NCBI RefSeq assembly: GCF_000724485.1
Contig: NZ_CP007739.1
Location: 2,278,843 to 2,342,842 of the forward strand
Origin: Bacillus methanolicus MGA3
GTDB lineage: Bacteria; Bacillota; Bacilli; Bacillales; Cytobacillaceae
Reading direction: 5' to 3'
Length of the DNA stretch: 64,000 bases
Both the position numbers and the translations under genes were made by a program. The notes beneath the pieces are model-generated. The model made no database searches. It saw only the letters and a list, made by a program, of their open reading frames with translations, and had not been told where the DNA came from. Shown here piece by piece: positions 27,975 to 38,052 of the stretch (within the stretch, counting starts at the first letter, position 1; each line of letters begins with the position of its first letter).

Positions 27975-29126
27975 GCTGTAACCGCCATTCTTCAAAAGTG
28001 AAAGGACAAGATGATTTTTTACATCAATGATTTTTTCGAGCTGATTTCCATACAAGCACAATGCCCCGTCAGATGAACAGCTGATCGGTTCATTTTCCAC
28101 GTTTTCCAAAATTACTGTCTCTTCTCTTGTTTCAATGTCAAAAGAGATGAATTCAAAGCCACCTGAATACGTATTTGCGTCACCGCTCGCTTTTAGCCGG
28201 AAGGTATAAAACAGCTTGTCTTCAGGATGAAATTCAAAGTAAGGAACAAGCCAATCGGAGTAACTTGATAATAGTGGAACAATGATACTCGATTTTAACT
28301 TCATTTGATTTGAATAAAAAGTATATACACCATTATCATCTGACTCTTGTGAGAGCCCAATTGTCATCAAATTGTCCCTATAAGCTTTAGCCTGGATGAG
28401 ACCCGTCATGATTGTTTTGATTTTTCCGCTTCCATATTTCACCTTTTTTAATGGAGCTAAAAGTGAAGAATGATTTGCGTCCCAGTCCAAATAAATTAAC
28501 TCGTCTTCTGTCAGCCAGCTGGCAAATGGCTCTGCAAGCTGAAACTCGGATAATTCTTTGTCTTGTATTTTTAAAATGTAAGTATGAAAATCCCACTTCT
28601 CCGTAAACGATGACACAAGAAGTAAATTTTCATTATATGGATTCCATTCAAAAGCGAGTTCAAAAGATTTGATTGTTTTAGAAACTAATTCCTTACCGTT
28701 TGCTGTAAGGATTGTAATCATTCCCTTGTACGATGAATTGGAAGAATGGATTAGTATTCGTTCACGGGAAGGACTAATAAATACTTCAACAATCGGGTAT
28801 TTGCTCTTATATAACAAAGTGCTGCGCCCTGTAAAAAGATTATATTTATAAACATTTGATCCTTGATTTACATTTGATACGTAGACGATCGTTTTATTGT
28901 CAAGCCATCCGATTGCTCTATCAAATTTACCTTCAGAAATTTCAAGAGGAAGGATATCAAAACGTCTTTTTGGTGTTTCTTTAGACAAATTGTTGCTCTG
29001 ATTTTTTTCGTTTTTCTCTTCTTCTTTTTTTTCGAATGAGCATCCAAAGAGCATTAATATGGAAATGAAAACAATAAGCAATAACACACTTCGATTTCTT
29101 ATTATTTTCCATTGCAATCTTTTCAT
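27954..29126 (-). CDS. yqgU: YqgU-like lipoprotein with beta-propeller-like body
   Basis: 390 residues. Lipoprotein signal peptide with basic start MKRLQWK, hydrophobic stretch and lipobox LFGC (Cys about 29), then a Glu/Lys/Asn-rich linker and a repeated beta-rich region (blade-like phrases such as DRAIGWLDNKTIVYVSN and FASWLTEDELIYLD). ATG 29126 follows AGGTGAT; the frame is open 78 bp further up without ribosome site. Surface-exposed lipoprotein of unknown role. Confidence 0.82.
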   Translation of the reverse strand: MKRLQWKIIRNRSVLLLIVFISILMLFGCSFEKKEEEKNEKNQSNNLSKETPKRRFDILPLEISEGKFDRAIGWLDNKTIVYVSNVNQGSNVYKYNLFTGRSTLLYKSKYPIVEVFISPSRERILIHSSNSSYKGMITILTANGKELVSKTIKSFELAFEWNPYNENLLLVSSFTEKWDFHTYILKIQDKELSEFQLAEPFASWLTEDELIYLDWDANHSSLLAPLKKVKYGSGKIKTIMTGLIQAKAYRDNLMTIGLSQESDDNGVYTFYSNQMKLKSSIIVPLLSSYSDWLVPYFEFHPEDKLFYTFRLKASGDANTYSGGFEFISFDIETREETVILENVENEPISCSSDGALCLYGNQLEKIIDVKNHLVLSLLKNGGYSKKRLPS

Positions 29127-29208
29127 TTCCACATCACCTTTTCTAGTACTATCTATCTGTACGTAATCTTCTATAAAATGTTTCAGTTTTTTTCCATTTG
29201 ACAAAAAT

Positions 29209-29297
29209 AAGGGTCAGACCCTTCCCATACAATCAATTGACAAACAATCATAAAACTCATTCTGAATATTGTCATTGTAGGATGGAGTCAGACCCTT
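29209..29297. repeat. Pair of GGGTCAGACCC palindromes
   Basis: A perfect 15-nt palindrome AAGGGTCAGACCCTT at 29209-29223 and a near copy GGAGTCAGACCCTT at 29284-29297, 75 bp apart in an intergenic stretch. The same GGGTCAG core occurs in a longer palindrome at 54623-54655. Confidence 0.65.
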
Positions 29298-29405
29298 ATG
29301 AATCGAATGAAGTTGTAAAAATATGATCTTTACGACCACAACCGTCACAGGTGATTTTTGCAATGCTAATCAATCATTTTTAAGTAATTAAAAGGAAAAA
29401 CAAGG

Positions 29406-30593
29406 CTACATGTATAAAGCTGCCAGAAAAATTCCCAAAACTTCCTCATAAATTTGATCAAATTGAGAAAGTGGCAATGGATTTGTGCCCTCCCCTAATT
29501 CGATCGTAAATCCAGGGCGGCGAAATTCCTGTATAAACCAATCTCTATATCCTGCATGACTGTCAATGTAACGGACCGATTTATAACCGCTCACTCTTGC
29601 AAATTCATTTGCTATTCTTTCAGATTCCGAAGGTTCCAATCCTTCATATCCCCAATAAAATTCTTTTCCTTGCGTATGGAATGCAAGCATCCTGTCAAAA
29701 TCAATCATTCTAGCCAGATTTGCCATTTCAATAGCCTCCGGTTCGGTAAGCGGGGTATCACCTGGATAATCTCTTGGTGCAGGAGCTTTAGGTTCTTTTC
29801 TTTCTTTTTCAATTTCCCACTTTGCCGGAAATTGTTTATTAAGGTCTATACCGCGAATATTTCCCTTCCAGCCGGTATAATCGGTACTGCCTTTATTTAT
29901 TTTCATGACACTTTCCCTCATTTCTTCCGGAGGCCCGTTTAAAACTAAATTGACTCCATCCGGATTAACCATAGGGATTATTGTAAGGTCAACACTGTTA
30001 TAAAGAGGAAGTGTAGATAATCCTCTAATCAAGGTTGAATTTGTTAAAGAAAGGAGGAAAGTGTTTAAATAACTCATTAGAATTGAAGTCGTGATCCATT
30101 CATTCGCATGGAATGAAGCATTCATTTGTACCTTTTTTTGTCCATTCCCGAGCCTTATTTGTTGTATAGGCAATCCAAACACACTTTTTCCTATCAAGTT
30201 TATATTTAAAAATGGATATATTTCCTTTAATTTGTTAATATCAGCCTGTAAAACCTGATAATTGTATTCTCTCTTCCCGTTTACAATGGGAGAAGTTACC
30301 CTAACCGGCAAAAGTATATTTTCTCCTGCCTTTAACTGATTAGGATTGACATTTTGATTCAAAAGCAGCAAGGCATCAACTGACATATTGCCGGTGGCAG
30401 AAAGCTTCCAAAAAGTATCATTTTCTCTTATCGTATAAGATCTTGAAATAAATCCTGGGATTTCTATTTCCTGCCCAATTTGTAATCTGGCAGGGTTAAG
30501 ATCAGGATTTGAATCAGTAATCAAATTCAATGGAATTCGAAAAAGCTGACTATAATACCAGAAAGAATCACCGGACCGAGCTCGAACTTTCAT
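29406..30593 (-). CDS. yqgT: Gamma-D-glutamyl-L-diamino acid endopeptidase (LysM + M14)
   Basis: 395 residues: two LysM domains (about 5-47 and 50-98) then a zinc carboxypeptidase M14 domain. Zinc ligands HANE (His/Glu, about 158-161) and the later His of AFHTQG; catalytic Glu in FTIELGEG near the C-terminus. Expected to cut D-Glu-(gamma)-diaminopimelate bonds in peptidoglycan peptides. No signal peptide, so it may act in the forespore or be released otherwise. ATG 30593 has GGAAGGAGG upstream; the longer frame upstream is rejected. Confidence 0.92.
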   Translation of the reverse strand: MKVRARSGDSFWYYSQLFRIPLNLITDSNPDLNPARLQIGQEIEIPGFISRSYTIRENDTFWKLSATGNMSVDALLLLNQNVNPNQLKAGENILLPVRVTSPIVNGKREYNYQVLQADINKLKEIYPFLNINLIGKSVFGLPIQQIRLGNGQKKVQMNASFHANEWITTSILMSYLNTFLLSLTNSTLIRGLSTLPLYNSVDLTIIPMVNPDGVNLVLNGPPEEMRESVMKINKGSTDYTGWKGNIRGIDLNKQFPAKWEIEKERKEPKAPAPRDYPGDTPLTEPEAIEMANLARMIDFDRMLAFHTQGKEFYWGYEGLEPSESERIANEFARVSGYKSVRYIDSHAGYRDWFIQEFRRPGFTIELGEGTNPLPLSQFDQIYEEVLGIFLAALYM

Positions 30594-30697
30594 GTTACAC
30601 CTCCTTCCATCATTAAAAAATCTATGATGAAAAATAAAAAAAATAACTTTCTTTGTCTTATACATAATCAATAATAAGCAGCATATTACTTGCGAAC

Positions 30698-30738
30698 CTA
30701 AAAAAAGGGCCGACTCACAGGCAAAGAGTCAGCCCCAG
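30698..30738 (-). terminator. Rho-independent terminator of yqgS
   Basis: GGGGCTGACTC and GAGTCGGCCC arms on the minus strand, then TTTTTTT. Confidence 0.88.
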
Positions 30739-30745
30739 CTATCCA

Positions 30746-32641
30746 CTATTCAATTTCTTTATTTATTCCATTTCCTTTATCACGGTATTTTGTCTTTTCA
30801 TAGAACCGCAATAAGTCCCCATAAATAATTTTATCAGAATATTCAAGTTCATTTTTTGCTTTTTCCATATATGGTTCACATGCGTTCTTATTTGCTACAG
30901 GTTCACCGGTTGCCTTATCATAACATGTTTCACGTGTATACACATAATCTTTCGTAATAAAACTACCATCCCTTAAGACAGCAAAATCCATTTTGTTTTT
31001 AGAGAATAAATCTGAACCGAATTGAATGTCTTGTTTCGTATCAATACCAAGCAAATGCAGAATTGTCGGCTTTAGGTCGATTTGCCCTGAAACAGTTGAA
31101 ATCGTTTTGCTTTTATGTCCAGGTATATGAATAATTAGCGGAACCCTTTGCAGCTGCGTGCTTACAAATGGTGTTATTTCCTGACCAAGGTATTCACTCA
31201 TCGCTTTATTATGGTTTTCTGAAATTCCATAATGATCTCCATAAAGAATAATAATCGAGTCCTCATAAAGTCCTTCGTCTTTTAATTTTTGGATAAAGTT
31301 CTTCAAAGCTTCATCCTCATAACGTACGGTTGTAAAATAATTATTTACAGTTTTATCATTTGAAGTATACGGCTCAATTAACATATCTTCTTCTTTTAAC
31401 TCAAATGGAAAGTGGTTTGTTAATGTAATCAATTTTGCATAAAAAGGTTTTGGCATTTCCTTTAAGTGCTTTATAGACTGTTCAAAGAAATCCATGTCCT
31501 TTAAGCCCCAGCCAACTGAATTTTCTTCATTGACTTCATAGTCGTTAATATCATAGAAACGTTGATAGCCAAGTGATTTATACATAATATCTCTATTCCA
31601 AAAGCTTTTGTTATTTGCATGCAAAGATGCAGTAAAATATCCGTATTTATTCAAAATTTCCGGAGTTGCTGTATATTCATTTCCAGAGTGAGTAAAGAAT
31701 ACCGCACCACGGCTTAATGGGTATAGTGAATTCTCCACGATAAACTCAGAATCGGATGTTTTCCCCTGGCCTGTTTGGTGGTAAAAATTATCAAAGTAAT
31801 AGCTTTCTTTAATAAAATCATTTAAGAACGGCGTAATTTCTTGACCATTCACTGTTCGATTGAGAACAAAGCTTTGTGTTGATTCCATCGATACTAAAAT
31901 GACATTTTTTCCTTTTGCAATACCAAACATGTCATTGTTAGGCTGCTTATAATTAGCACGAACATAGTTGTCGATGTCCGCTAATTCACTGCCGTCAGCA
32001 AACGCCCGCTGAGCAGAAGACTTTGACTGAAGAAAAGCATCGTAAATATGGTAATTGTATGTCCCAATATTTTTTATCAGCATTTCACGGTCAAATGTCC
32101 GCGTCAAAAGCTGCGGGCGTTCAGTTTCTGCAAGGCCCAGATTTAAGAAAGCGATGGCAATTGCGATTAAAAAATATGCTCGTCTGTGCACCTTTGAATA
32201 CTCGCGATAACCAACAAATTTTGGTTTGAATTTGACAATTAAAGCGAGAATAATAAAGTCAGAGAAATACAAAAAATCACTTAAATTCAATAATTCATTT
32301 ACACTGCTTCCTAGATCGCTCATATTGCTTGTTTGGAACAAGACCGGTATAGTCAGGAAATCATTAAAAAACCTGTAAAAGACAACGTTTGCAAACAAAA
32401 CGGCAGACACTAGAAAGCTAGTAATCAAAATATACCGGTTTTGATTTTTTTCCTTTAGAAATAAACTAATGCCAAAAATAAATAACAGGAAGCTAAGTGG
32501 ATTAATAAATAAGATAAATTCCTGCTTCCAGTTTTCAATTTTTATATCAAAGCTAGTTTTGTAGACAATATACGTTTTTAGCCAAAGAAGCACTGTCGCA
32601 ATTGCAAACAATGACACCTTTGGCCATTTAAATTTACGCAT
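30746..32641 (-). CDS. yqgS: Lipoteichoic acid synthase family protein (YqgS)
   Basis: 631-residue LtaS-type enzyme: five N-terminal transmembrane helices (to about residue 180) and an extracellular sulfatase-fold domain with the catalytic Thr in SMESTQSF (about 254), plus [12 protein letters not shown] and [13 protein letters not shown]. Polymerises glycerol phosphate from phosphatidylglycerol or primes that reaction. B. subtilis has four paralogues; YqgS is assigned by position. Confidence 0.93.
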   Translation of the reverse strand: MRKFKWPKVSLFAIATVLLWLKTYIVYKTSFDIKIENWKQEFILFINPLSFLLFIFGISLFLKEKNQNRYILITSFLVSAVLFANVVFYRFFNDFLTIPVLFQTSNMSDLGSSVNELLNLSDFLYFSDFIILALIVKFKPKFVGYREYSKVHRRAYFLIAIAIAFLNLGLAETERPQLLTRTFDREMLIKNIGTYNYHIYDAFLQSKSSAQRAFADGSELADIDNYVRANYKQPNNDMFGIAKGKNVILVSMESTQSFVLNRTVNGQEITPFLNDFIKESYYFDNFYHQTGQGKTSDSEFIVENSLYPLSRGAVFFTHSGNEYTATPEILNKYGYFTASLHANNKSFWNRDIMYKSLGYQRFYDINDYEVNEENSVGWGLKDMDFFEQSIKHLKEMPKPFYAKLITLTNHFPFELKEEDMLIEPYTSNDKTVNNYFTTVRYEDEALKNFIQKLKDEGLYEDSIIILYGDHYGISENHNKAMSEYLGQEITPFVSTQLQRVPLIIHIPGHKSKTISTVSGQIDLKPTILHLLGIDTKQDIQFGSDLFSKNKMDFAVLRDGSFITKDYVYTRETCYDKATGEPVANKNACEPYMEKAKNELEYSDKIIYGDLLRFYEKTKYRDKGNGINKEIE

Positions 32642-32880
32642 CTTTTTTTTACCCTCCCTGTTACGTGGACAGATATGGACCTATTCTTTATGTATTTCAA
32701 TTTCTTGGCAAACAATTATACAATATCTTAATACTTTTTTTACAAAAATGCAATTCTCCCTTAAAGAATATAATTATAGACTTGTACATTTAGACGTATT
32801 CTCTTACATAAATAAATAGACGTTTGAAATCAAAAAAAGTTTCAGATTTATCCATTTTCGAAAAATATCAGAATTATTTA

Positions 32881-32917
32881 CAAAAAAAGGAGCATCCTTT
32901 CTTTCCGGAAGCTCCTA
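32881..32917 (-). terminator. Rho-independent terminator of glcK
   Basis: GGAGCTTCC and GGATGCTCC arms on the minus strand, followed by TTTTTTTG. Confidence 0.82.
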
Positions 32918-32929
32918 GCACAGTTCAAT

Positions 32930-33907
32930 TTACTTTTGAACAATTCTATTCTTAACAAGCCATGCTGCTCCAATAACACCTGCATCATTTCCGAGTGTCG
33001 CTATCAAAATTTTGGTGGATACAGCCACTCTTGGAAAAGCAAATTTTTTAAAATATTCTTTGACAGGTTTTAAAAGCACTTCACCGGCTTTCGAAACACC
33101 GCCGCCTAAAACAATCTTTTCAGGATTAAGAGTGTTCGCTACATTGGCAAGCGCTAATCCTAGGTAATAAGCTACTTCATCAATTATTTCATTGGCAAGC
33201 GGATCGTGATTGCTCGCACAATCGAAAACATCCTTTGAAGTAATCGCACCGTTTTTCATATATCTTTCTGCCAAATCCCCTGCATTTTCTTTTTCGGCAA
33301 GCTTTTCATTTGCGATACGGACAATACCCGTTGCCGAAGCAATTGTTTCAAGACAACCCGTTTTTCCACAATTACACGGAACTCCACCTTCTAGTTTTGA
33401 TGTAATATGGCCTATTTCACCTGCAGCACCACTGATTCCATGAAGGATGTCTCCGTTTGCGATTACACCTCCGCCAACACCTGTTCCAAGCGTTATACAA
33501 ACTAAGTCTTTTGCTCCGTTGCCGGCCCCTTTCCACATTTCTCCTAATGCAGCACAATTTGCATCATTATCAATCATAACAGGCAGGGAAGTTTCCACTT
33601 CCAATAAATCTCTTAAAGGGTACTCATTTTCCCAGCCAAGATTGATAGCTTCGTAAACGGTTCCTGTTGCTAAATTAACAGGACCCGGTGCTCCGATACC
33701 GATTCCAATCAGCTTGCTTTTTGGCTGATCAAGTTCTTCCAGTTTTCGGTCGATTGCTTTTGCAATATTCGTTGTAATTTTTTTCCCGTTATCGGATTTG
33801 TCAGTTGGGATTTCCCATTTATGAACAATCCCACCATAAGTTGTAATAAATGCAAGTTTTGTCGTTGTTCCGCCAAGATCCACCCCAACAATCCACTTTT
33901 CAGCCAT
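32930..33907 (-). CDS. glcK: ROK-family glucokinase
   Basis: Phosphorylates glucose with ATP. 325 residues; phosphate loop [13 protein letters not shown] (about 8-20), catalytic Asp in [12 protein letters not shown] (about 110-121) and ROK zinc motif [14 protein letters not shown] (about 176-189). ATG 33907 is preferred, with AAAGGTGGGG upstream. YqgR/GlcK position as in B. subtilis; 21 bp after yqgQ. Confidence 0.96.
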   Translation of the reverse strand: MAEKWIVGVDLGGTTTKLAFITTYGGIVHKWEIPTDKSDNGKKITTNIAKAIDRKLEELDQPKSKLIGIGIGAPGPVNLATGTVYEAINLGWENEYPLRDLLEVETSLPVMIDNDANCAALGEMWKGAGNGAKDLVCITLGTGVGGGVIANGDILHGISGAAGEIGHITSKLEGGVPCNCGKTGCLETIASATGIVRIANEKLAEKENAGDLAERYMKNGAITSKDVFDCASNHDPLANEIIDEVAYYLGLALANVANTLNPEKIVLGGGVSKAGEVLLKPVKEYFKKFAFPRVAVSTKILIATLGNDAGVIGAAWLVKNRIVQK

Positions 33908-33928
33908 GTTCCCCACCTTTTTTCCTTT

Positions 33929-34138
33929 TCAGCTTTTTCGCTTTTTGTCTTTTTCTCTTTCAATTTCATTTCTTAATAGCAAAAGTGCTGATTGGAACTC
34001 TTTTGTCTCAATTAGCTGCGATTGGTAAAGTTCTTTTAATTCGATTTCCATCAGTTCTAAATCAGCCAGTCTATCCCCAACATAAATCAGCGTGCCGTAT
34101 TTCAATAACAACTGTTGAATATCATAAATTGATTTCAT
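33929..34138 (-). CDS. yqgQ: YqgQ family protein (DUF910)
   Basis: 69-residue helical protein beginning MKSIYDIQQLLLKYG, a recognisable DUF910 N-terminus that in a known structure folds as a three-helix bundle. GAGG lies upstream of ATG 34138. Likely co-transcribed with glcK; possible nucleic-acid binder, not shown. Confidence 0.87.
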   Translation of the reverse strand: MKSIYDIQQLLLKYGTLIYVGDRLADLELMEIELKELYQSQLIETKEFQSALLLLRNEIEREKDKKRKS

Positions 34139-34352
34139 AATGAACAACCTCATAAATTGCAAAATTATCACCGCTAGCATTCATGAAATAAGTATAATCC
34201 AAACAAACACACGGCTCAAGAAAGTTCACTGTGATTGATCGGACACATAGGTTAAAAATCATACAAGCACAGCATATTGTGCCGTCCCTGTCATATATAT
34301 CATTAATAAAGACAACCATTTTTGCAATTATGTTTTCAAAGAGGGATATATA

Positions 34353-35228
34353 ATGAAAAAAAATATTTTTCTGTTCATAACTATATGTTTTATTGCTGCA
34401 TCGATTTTTAAACTATATCAGCGCCAACCGGTAAAAGAAAGCATTACCTTTTTTCCGATTGATCATAATGTAGTCTTTTCGAAAGCTTATACAAAATTGG
34501 ATTTGTTGGATAAAAAAAAACATGATCAATATTCTGTCGCTTGGAAGATTGAATCTACACTTGAGCGCAAGGCATATTTGCGACAGGATATTGGCTTTTT
34601 ATTTGCAAACGGCCGTTTAAAAGGGAAAATGGGAAAATGGAAACAAAATACAGCGTCTCTTACCCAAGAACAAATCATTCATGGGAAAGATAGCTGTCAT
34701 CTAGAAGCTATTTCATTCCATCATGCCGAAATCCATTATAATAATGAACAAATCTTTAGTGCTCAAACGATGTCTGCCGACCATTTGTACGTCATTTATT
34801 CATCATTTCGTCCTTTGCAGTCTTTTCGGACTCCGGGAACAAAAGAAGAAACAGAATGGAAAACCACGATTGACAAAATTACGAATCAAGAGCTGGAATC
34901 AAGCTGGACAAACGCAACCGACCATTTTTCAATAAAGCGAGATCAATATATCAGTATACCATTGACAGCATTAATTGATTATAATTACCGTCCCTTACCG
35001 GGTTTTACGAAACATGAGACAGAGCGAATACTAGGCAACCTGTGGGAAGGATTGTATAAAAATTATTTCCTAGGAATTAAAAAAAGGAACGGCACCGTTG
35101 TTGATTCAGAAAACAGTATCGTTCCCCTTATTTTCCTTGCAAAGAACAAGTCTCATTTAATCATCATAACGGAGACTGCAGATGGTGAACCGATTATGTT
35201 TCGCCAGCTGATTCCCCGGAGCCGTTAA
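34353..35228 (+). CDS. Hypothetical membrane-anchored or exported protein
   Basis: 291 residues with a clear N-terminal signal/anchor helix (about 3-20) and a basic soluble body; no Cys lipobox, so either secreted or anchored by the uncleaved helix. AGAGGGATAT precedes the ATG. The last 35 bp overlap the 3' end of gluP on the other strand. I do not recognise the family. Confidence 0.75.
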   Translation: MKKNIFLFITICFIAASIFKLYQRQPVKESITFFPIDHNVVFSKAYTKLDLLDKKKHDQYSVAWKIESTLERKAYLRQDIGFLFANGRLKGKMGKWKQNTASLTQEQIIHGKDSCHLEAISFHHAEIHYNNEQIFSAQTMSADHLYVIYSSFRPLQSFRTPGTKEETEWKTTIDKITNQELESSWTNATDHFSIKRDQYISIPLTALIDYNYRPLPGFTKHETERILGNLWEGLYKNYFLGIKKRNGTVVDSENSIVPLIFLAKNKSHLIIITETADGEPIMFRQLIPRSR

Positions 35229-36789
35229 TTTTTCTTAATAGGTCTTTATACTCTTTTTGGTCAGGTTTTATCCTTGCTGCTTTTTCAGCATGAATACGAG
35301 CTGCTTCTATATTATTTTCATGATAATAAATTAACGCAAGATTAAAATGAGCTTCATGAAAATCCGGTTTCATTTTAATGGCCTTTTGCAAATGTTCCTT
35401 GGCATCAGTGACATTTCCTCTTTTTATTTCCGTATACGACAGAAGAAAATAAAGATTTGCCGATGGTTTATTTTCTTTAGCATAATTATTTAACAGCTCA
35501 TAGGCTTTATCATAATTTTTTGATTGAATGTATTCCTGGGCAAGGACGAGCACAGACTGCTCATCGACGTTTTGGGCCGCTTCTTTATATCCATATTTTA
35601 ACAAACTAGTGGCAATAAAAAAAGCTAACACAAGAGATAATCCTTGAAAAAGGATTTTCTTTTTTCTTGGAAAATGAAGAACTCCGGCAGCTAAAAAACC
35701 GCCGATTAGACCGCCAATGTGGCCGGCATTATCGATTCCTGGAAGTGTAAACCCTAATGCCAAGTTAATCCCAAGGACAACGAGGATATTCATGCCCATA
35801 GTCCGGAAAAATAGCCGCGGATGAATGACCCCAAAATAAAGCAAAGCACCAAAACAACCAAAAATTGCCCCGCTTGCCCCTGCTGATAGGCTTGGGCTGA
35901 ACACAAAACTAGCAAGCGAACCTGCAAATCCTGCAGCCAAATATATAAGCATAAATCGTACATTTCCATATATTCTCTCGACGACTGTGCCAAGGTAGTA
36001 TAAAGCGAGCGTGTTCATCAATAAATGAAGAAGTCCAATATGAAGGAAAATAGGTGTAAAAAAGCGCCACCATTCTCCTTCATTAATTAACGGATTAAAT
36101 TTTGCCCCAAATCGAATAAGCGTTGACGTATTTGTACTTCCTCCGTTTAACTCCAATAACAAGAAAACAGCAATTTGCAAAATCATAAATACATATGTAA
36201 AAAAGGGCTTCCCGTTATTAAAAACGGCTTTTTCAGCATTCATATGTTCTTTTGCTGCCTGCAATGCTGAAGCTTTCACTGCTTCAATATCGCTTTCCGA
36301 ATAATCGTCCTTTAAGTCAAAAGATAATGATTTGCTAAAATAGTGTTCGAGATTTTGTAAAACATTTACAGTATTATTTTTTTCAATTAAGAATGTCATA
36401 ACACTTGTTCGATCAGTTTGCGGAATTGTAAAAGGTTTTTCAATTCGGAACTGGTAATCGTCAACAGGCGGATAAGGAGTTACATACACATTAACGACAG
36501 AAAGATGTCTCAGGCCCAGCTGTTTTCTTATTCTTTCACCGTTCAATGCAGTCAATTCAATATCCCTCTGCATCCAATTGCTCCAATCAACATCATATCG
36601 CAGCATTCTTATAATCTGAGCTTGTTTATTTTCCAGTTTTTCAAGCCAAAGCTCCTTTTGATCAGCGGATAATTGAATAATCCTATACTGTTGGTTCGAT
36701 ATGAGGAAGTGTGCCAACCTCCAAAAAAGAAAATCCTCTCGAAAACTCAACTTTTCCCCTACTTTCTGATATTCATCTTTAGTGTTCAA
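35194..36789 (-). CDS. gluP: Rhomboid intramembrane serine protease with TPR tail (GluP/YqgP)
   Basis: 531 residues. N-terminal cytoplasmic domain (about 1-185), six or seven-helix rhomboid core with HIGLLHLLMN, catalytic Ser in GASGAIFG (about 303) and catalytic His in GHIGGLIGG (about 356), then three TPR units from about 415. In B. subtilis YqgP cleaves the magnesium transporter MgtE and cooperates with FtsH. GTG start behind AGGATG-type sequence is weak; Leu/Met at the second position is alternative. Confidence 0.95.
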   Translation of the reverse strand: MNTKDEYQKVGEKLSFREDFLFWRLAHFLISNQQYRIIQLSADQKELWLEKLENKQAQIIRMLRYDVDWSNWMQRDIELTALNGERIRKQLGLRHLSVVNVYVTPYPPVDDYQFRIEKPFTIPQTDRTSVMTFLIEKNNTVNVLQNLEHYFSKSLSFDLKDDYSESDIEAVKASALQAAKEHMNAEKAVFNNGKPFFTYVFMILQIAVFLLLELNGGSTNTSTLIRFGAKFNPLINEGEWWRFFTPIFLHIGLLHLLMNTLALYYLGTVVERIYGNVRFMLIYLAAGFAGSLASFVFSPSLSAGASGAIFGCFGALLYFGVIHPRLFFRTMGMNILVVLGINLALGFTLPGIDNAGHIGGLIGGFLAAGVLHFPRKKKILFQGLSLVLAFFIATSLLKYGYKEAAQNVDEQSVLVLAQEYIQSKNYDKAYELLNNYAKENKPSANLYFLLSYTEIKRGNVTDAKEHLQKAIKMKPDFHEAHFNLALIYYHENNIEAARIHAEKAARIKPDQKEYKDLLRKINGSGESAGET

Positions 36790-36915
36790 GGATGTATTTT
36801 ACATAAGATGCGATCCCGCAATTGTCTCTTTTTTTCATTTTTTTCTTACTAAATATTATAAACCAAAGACTGCCTTCCTTTAAAAAATGAGTTTCTGGGA
36901 ATGAACTTTTCATAA

Positions 36916-36944
36916 AAAATAAAAAGACCTTTTCGGCCTTTTTA
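36916..36944 (-). terminator. Rho-independent terminator of yqgO
   Basis: AAAAAGGCC, GAAA, GGTCTTTTT on the minus strand, overlapping the yqgO stop by a few bases. Confidence 0.7.
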
Positions 36945-37133
36945 ATACTGTCGACTTGGGTAAACAGATTGAATGATTCTATTCTGAACACCCGGAACAT
37001 TCATAAAAATACTTACTAAGAAACGCCGGATAAAAGAATTTCCAAAAAGTACATTAACCAACCGATACCGATTTTGATAAATAATATAACACGCTGTTCC
37101 AATCATAATTATTGTTGTGAGCATTCGTATCAT
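36942..37133 (-). CDS. yqgO: YqgO-like small membrane protein
   Basis: 63 residues; N-terminal hydrophobic helix (about 2-18), amphipathic rest ending SVYPSRQY. ATG has GGAGGG 8 bases upstream. Position between yqgN and gluP matches B. subtilis yqgO. Function unknown. Confidence 0.78.
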   Translation of the reverse strand: MIRMLTTIIMIGTACYIIYQNRYRLVNVLFGNSFIRRFLVSIFMNVPGVQNRIIQSVYPSRQY

Positions 37134-37191
37134 TTTTCATCCCTCCGTTCTTATTTTAAGAAAGAAGGGTGGATTTTATCCTGTTTACTGA

Positions 37192-37773
37192 TTAGCACCT
37201 TTTTCCTTCAATTACTTCGATAACCTTCTTATCCGTAATCAGCTTCATAACAGGGATATCATGTTCTTCAACCGGAAAGCAATCAATCAACTGCTCTTCA
37301 AATGCAAGAGAAACCGTTTTTCCGTTGAAACTTGATAAATAACGGTCATAATAACCCCCACCATTTCCAATCCGATAACCATTGGACATAAAAGCAACAC
37401 CTGGAACAATCATAAGGTCAATTTCATTAGCATTAACAACTTCTGTTTGGTCTACAATCGGTTCATATAACCCAAAAAAACTTGATTCAAGTTCGGAAAA
37501 ACGTGTTAAAGAACGAAAAACCATCTTCTTGCTTTCGGGAATGCATTTTGGAACAGCGATCTTTTTTCCGAGCTCCCATCCTTTTCTGATAATTTGCAGA
37601 GTATCTGCTTCAGGAGGATTTGACACTGTTATAGCAATTGTTTTTGCTTCTCTCCAAAACGGATCGGTGAATAACCTTTGTGCAATTTGATAAGACTTAT
37701 CTTCATATTCAGGTTTTTGCATATTAGCGAGCATCGCTTTTACTGCCTTTCTAACCATTTGCTTCGTTTTCAT
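37192..37773 (-). CDS. yqgN: 5-formyltetrahydrofolate cyclo-ligase
   Basis: ATP-dependent conversion of 5-formyl-THF to 5,10-methenyl-THF. 193 residues with N-terminal MKTKQMVRKAVKAML and the C-terminal signature VPGVAFMSNGYRIGNGGGYY (about 125-144). ATG 37773 is preferred over the ATG 6 bp upstream, which would overlap the AGGGGG site. The folate product feeds the same one-carbon pool as the glycine cleavage system. Confidence 0.93.
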   Translation of the reverse strand: MKTKQMVRKAVKAMLANMQKPEYEDKSYQIAQRLFTDPFWREAKTIAITVSNPPEADTLQIIRKGWELGKKIAVPKCIPESKKMVFRSLTRFSELESSFFGLYEPIVDQTEVVNANEIDLMIVPGVAFMSNGYRIGNGGGYYDRYLSSFNGKTVSLAFEEQLIDCFPVEEHDIPVMKLITDKKVIEVIEGKRC

Positions 37774-37795
37774 TTGCATCCCCCTAAAAATTGCA

Positions 37796-37826
37796 GCAAA
37801 AAAAGCAGCAGGAACCCTCCCACTGC
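37796..37826 (-). terminator. Rho-independent terminator of rpmG
   Basis: AGCAG...CTGCT stem with a GGGAGGGTTC loop on the minus strand, followed by TTTTTTT. Moderate stem strength; lies between rpmG and yqgN. Confidence 0.6.
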
Positions 37827-37976
37827 TTATTTTGTTTCACGATGTAAAGTAGTACGCTTTTCTCTTGGGCAATATTTTTTTAGCTCAAGACGATCTGGAT
37901 TATTCCGTTTATTTTTTGTAGAAATATAGTTACGATCTCCGCACTCAGTGCAAGCTAACGTAATATTCACACGCAT
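37827..37976 (-). CDS. rpmG: 50S ribosomal protein L33
   Basis: 49 residues translated by hand: starts [17 protein letters not shown], ends [10 protein letters not shown]. It has the CTEC pair, but the second pair is reduced to one Cys (KYCPREK), as in the RpmGA form. ATG 37976 has GGAGGG 8 bases upstream. Position next to yqgN matches B. subtilis rpmGA. Confidence 0.95.
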   Translation of the reverse strand: MRVNITLACTECGDRNYISTKNKRNNPDRLELKKYCPREKRTTLHRETK

Positions 37977-38052
37977 GTTTTATTCCCTCCAACCTGTGAA
38001 AACTAGTTCATTTATACGACTTTTCTATAATATCACTTTTTAAAGTGAAATG

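Noticed and set aside
36779..37000. Minus-strand frame between yqgO and gluP
   Set aside because: Overlaps yqgO out of frame and has no ribosome site or conserved look.
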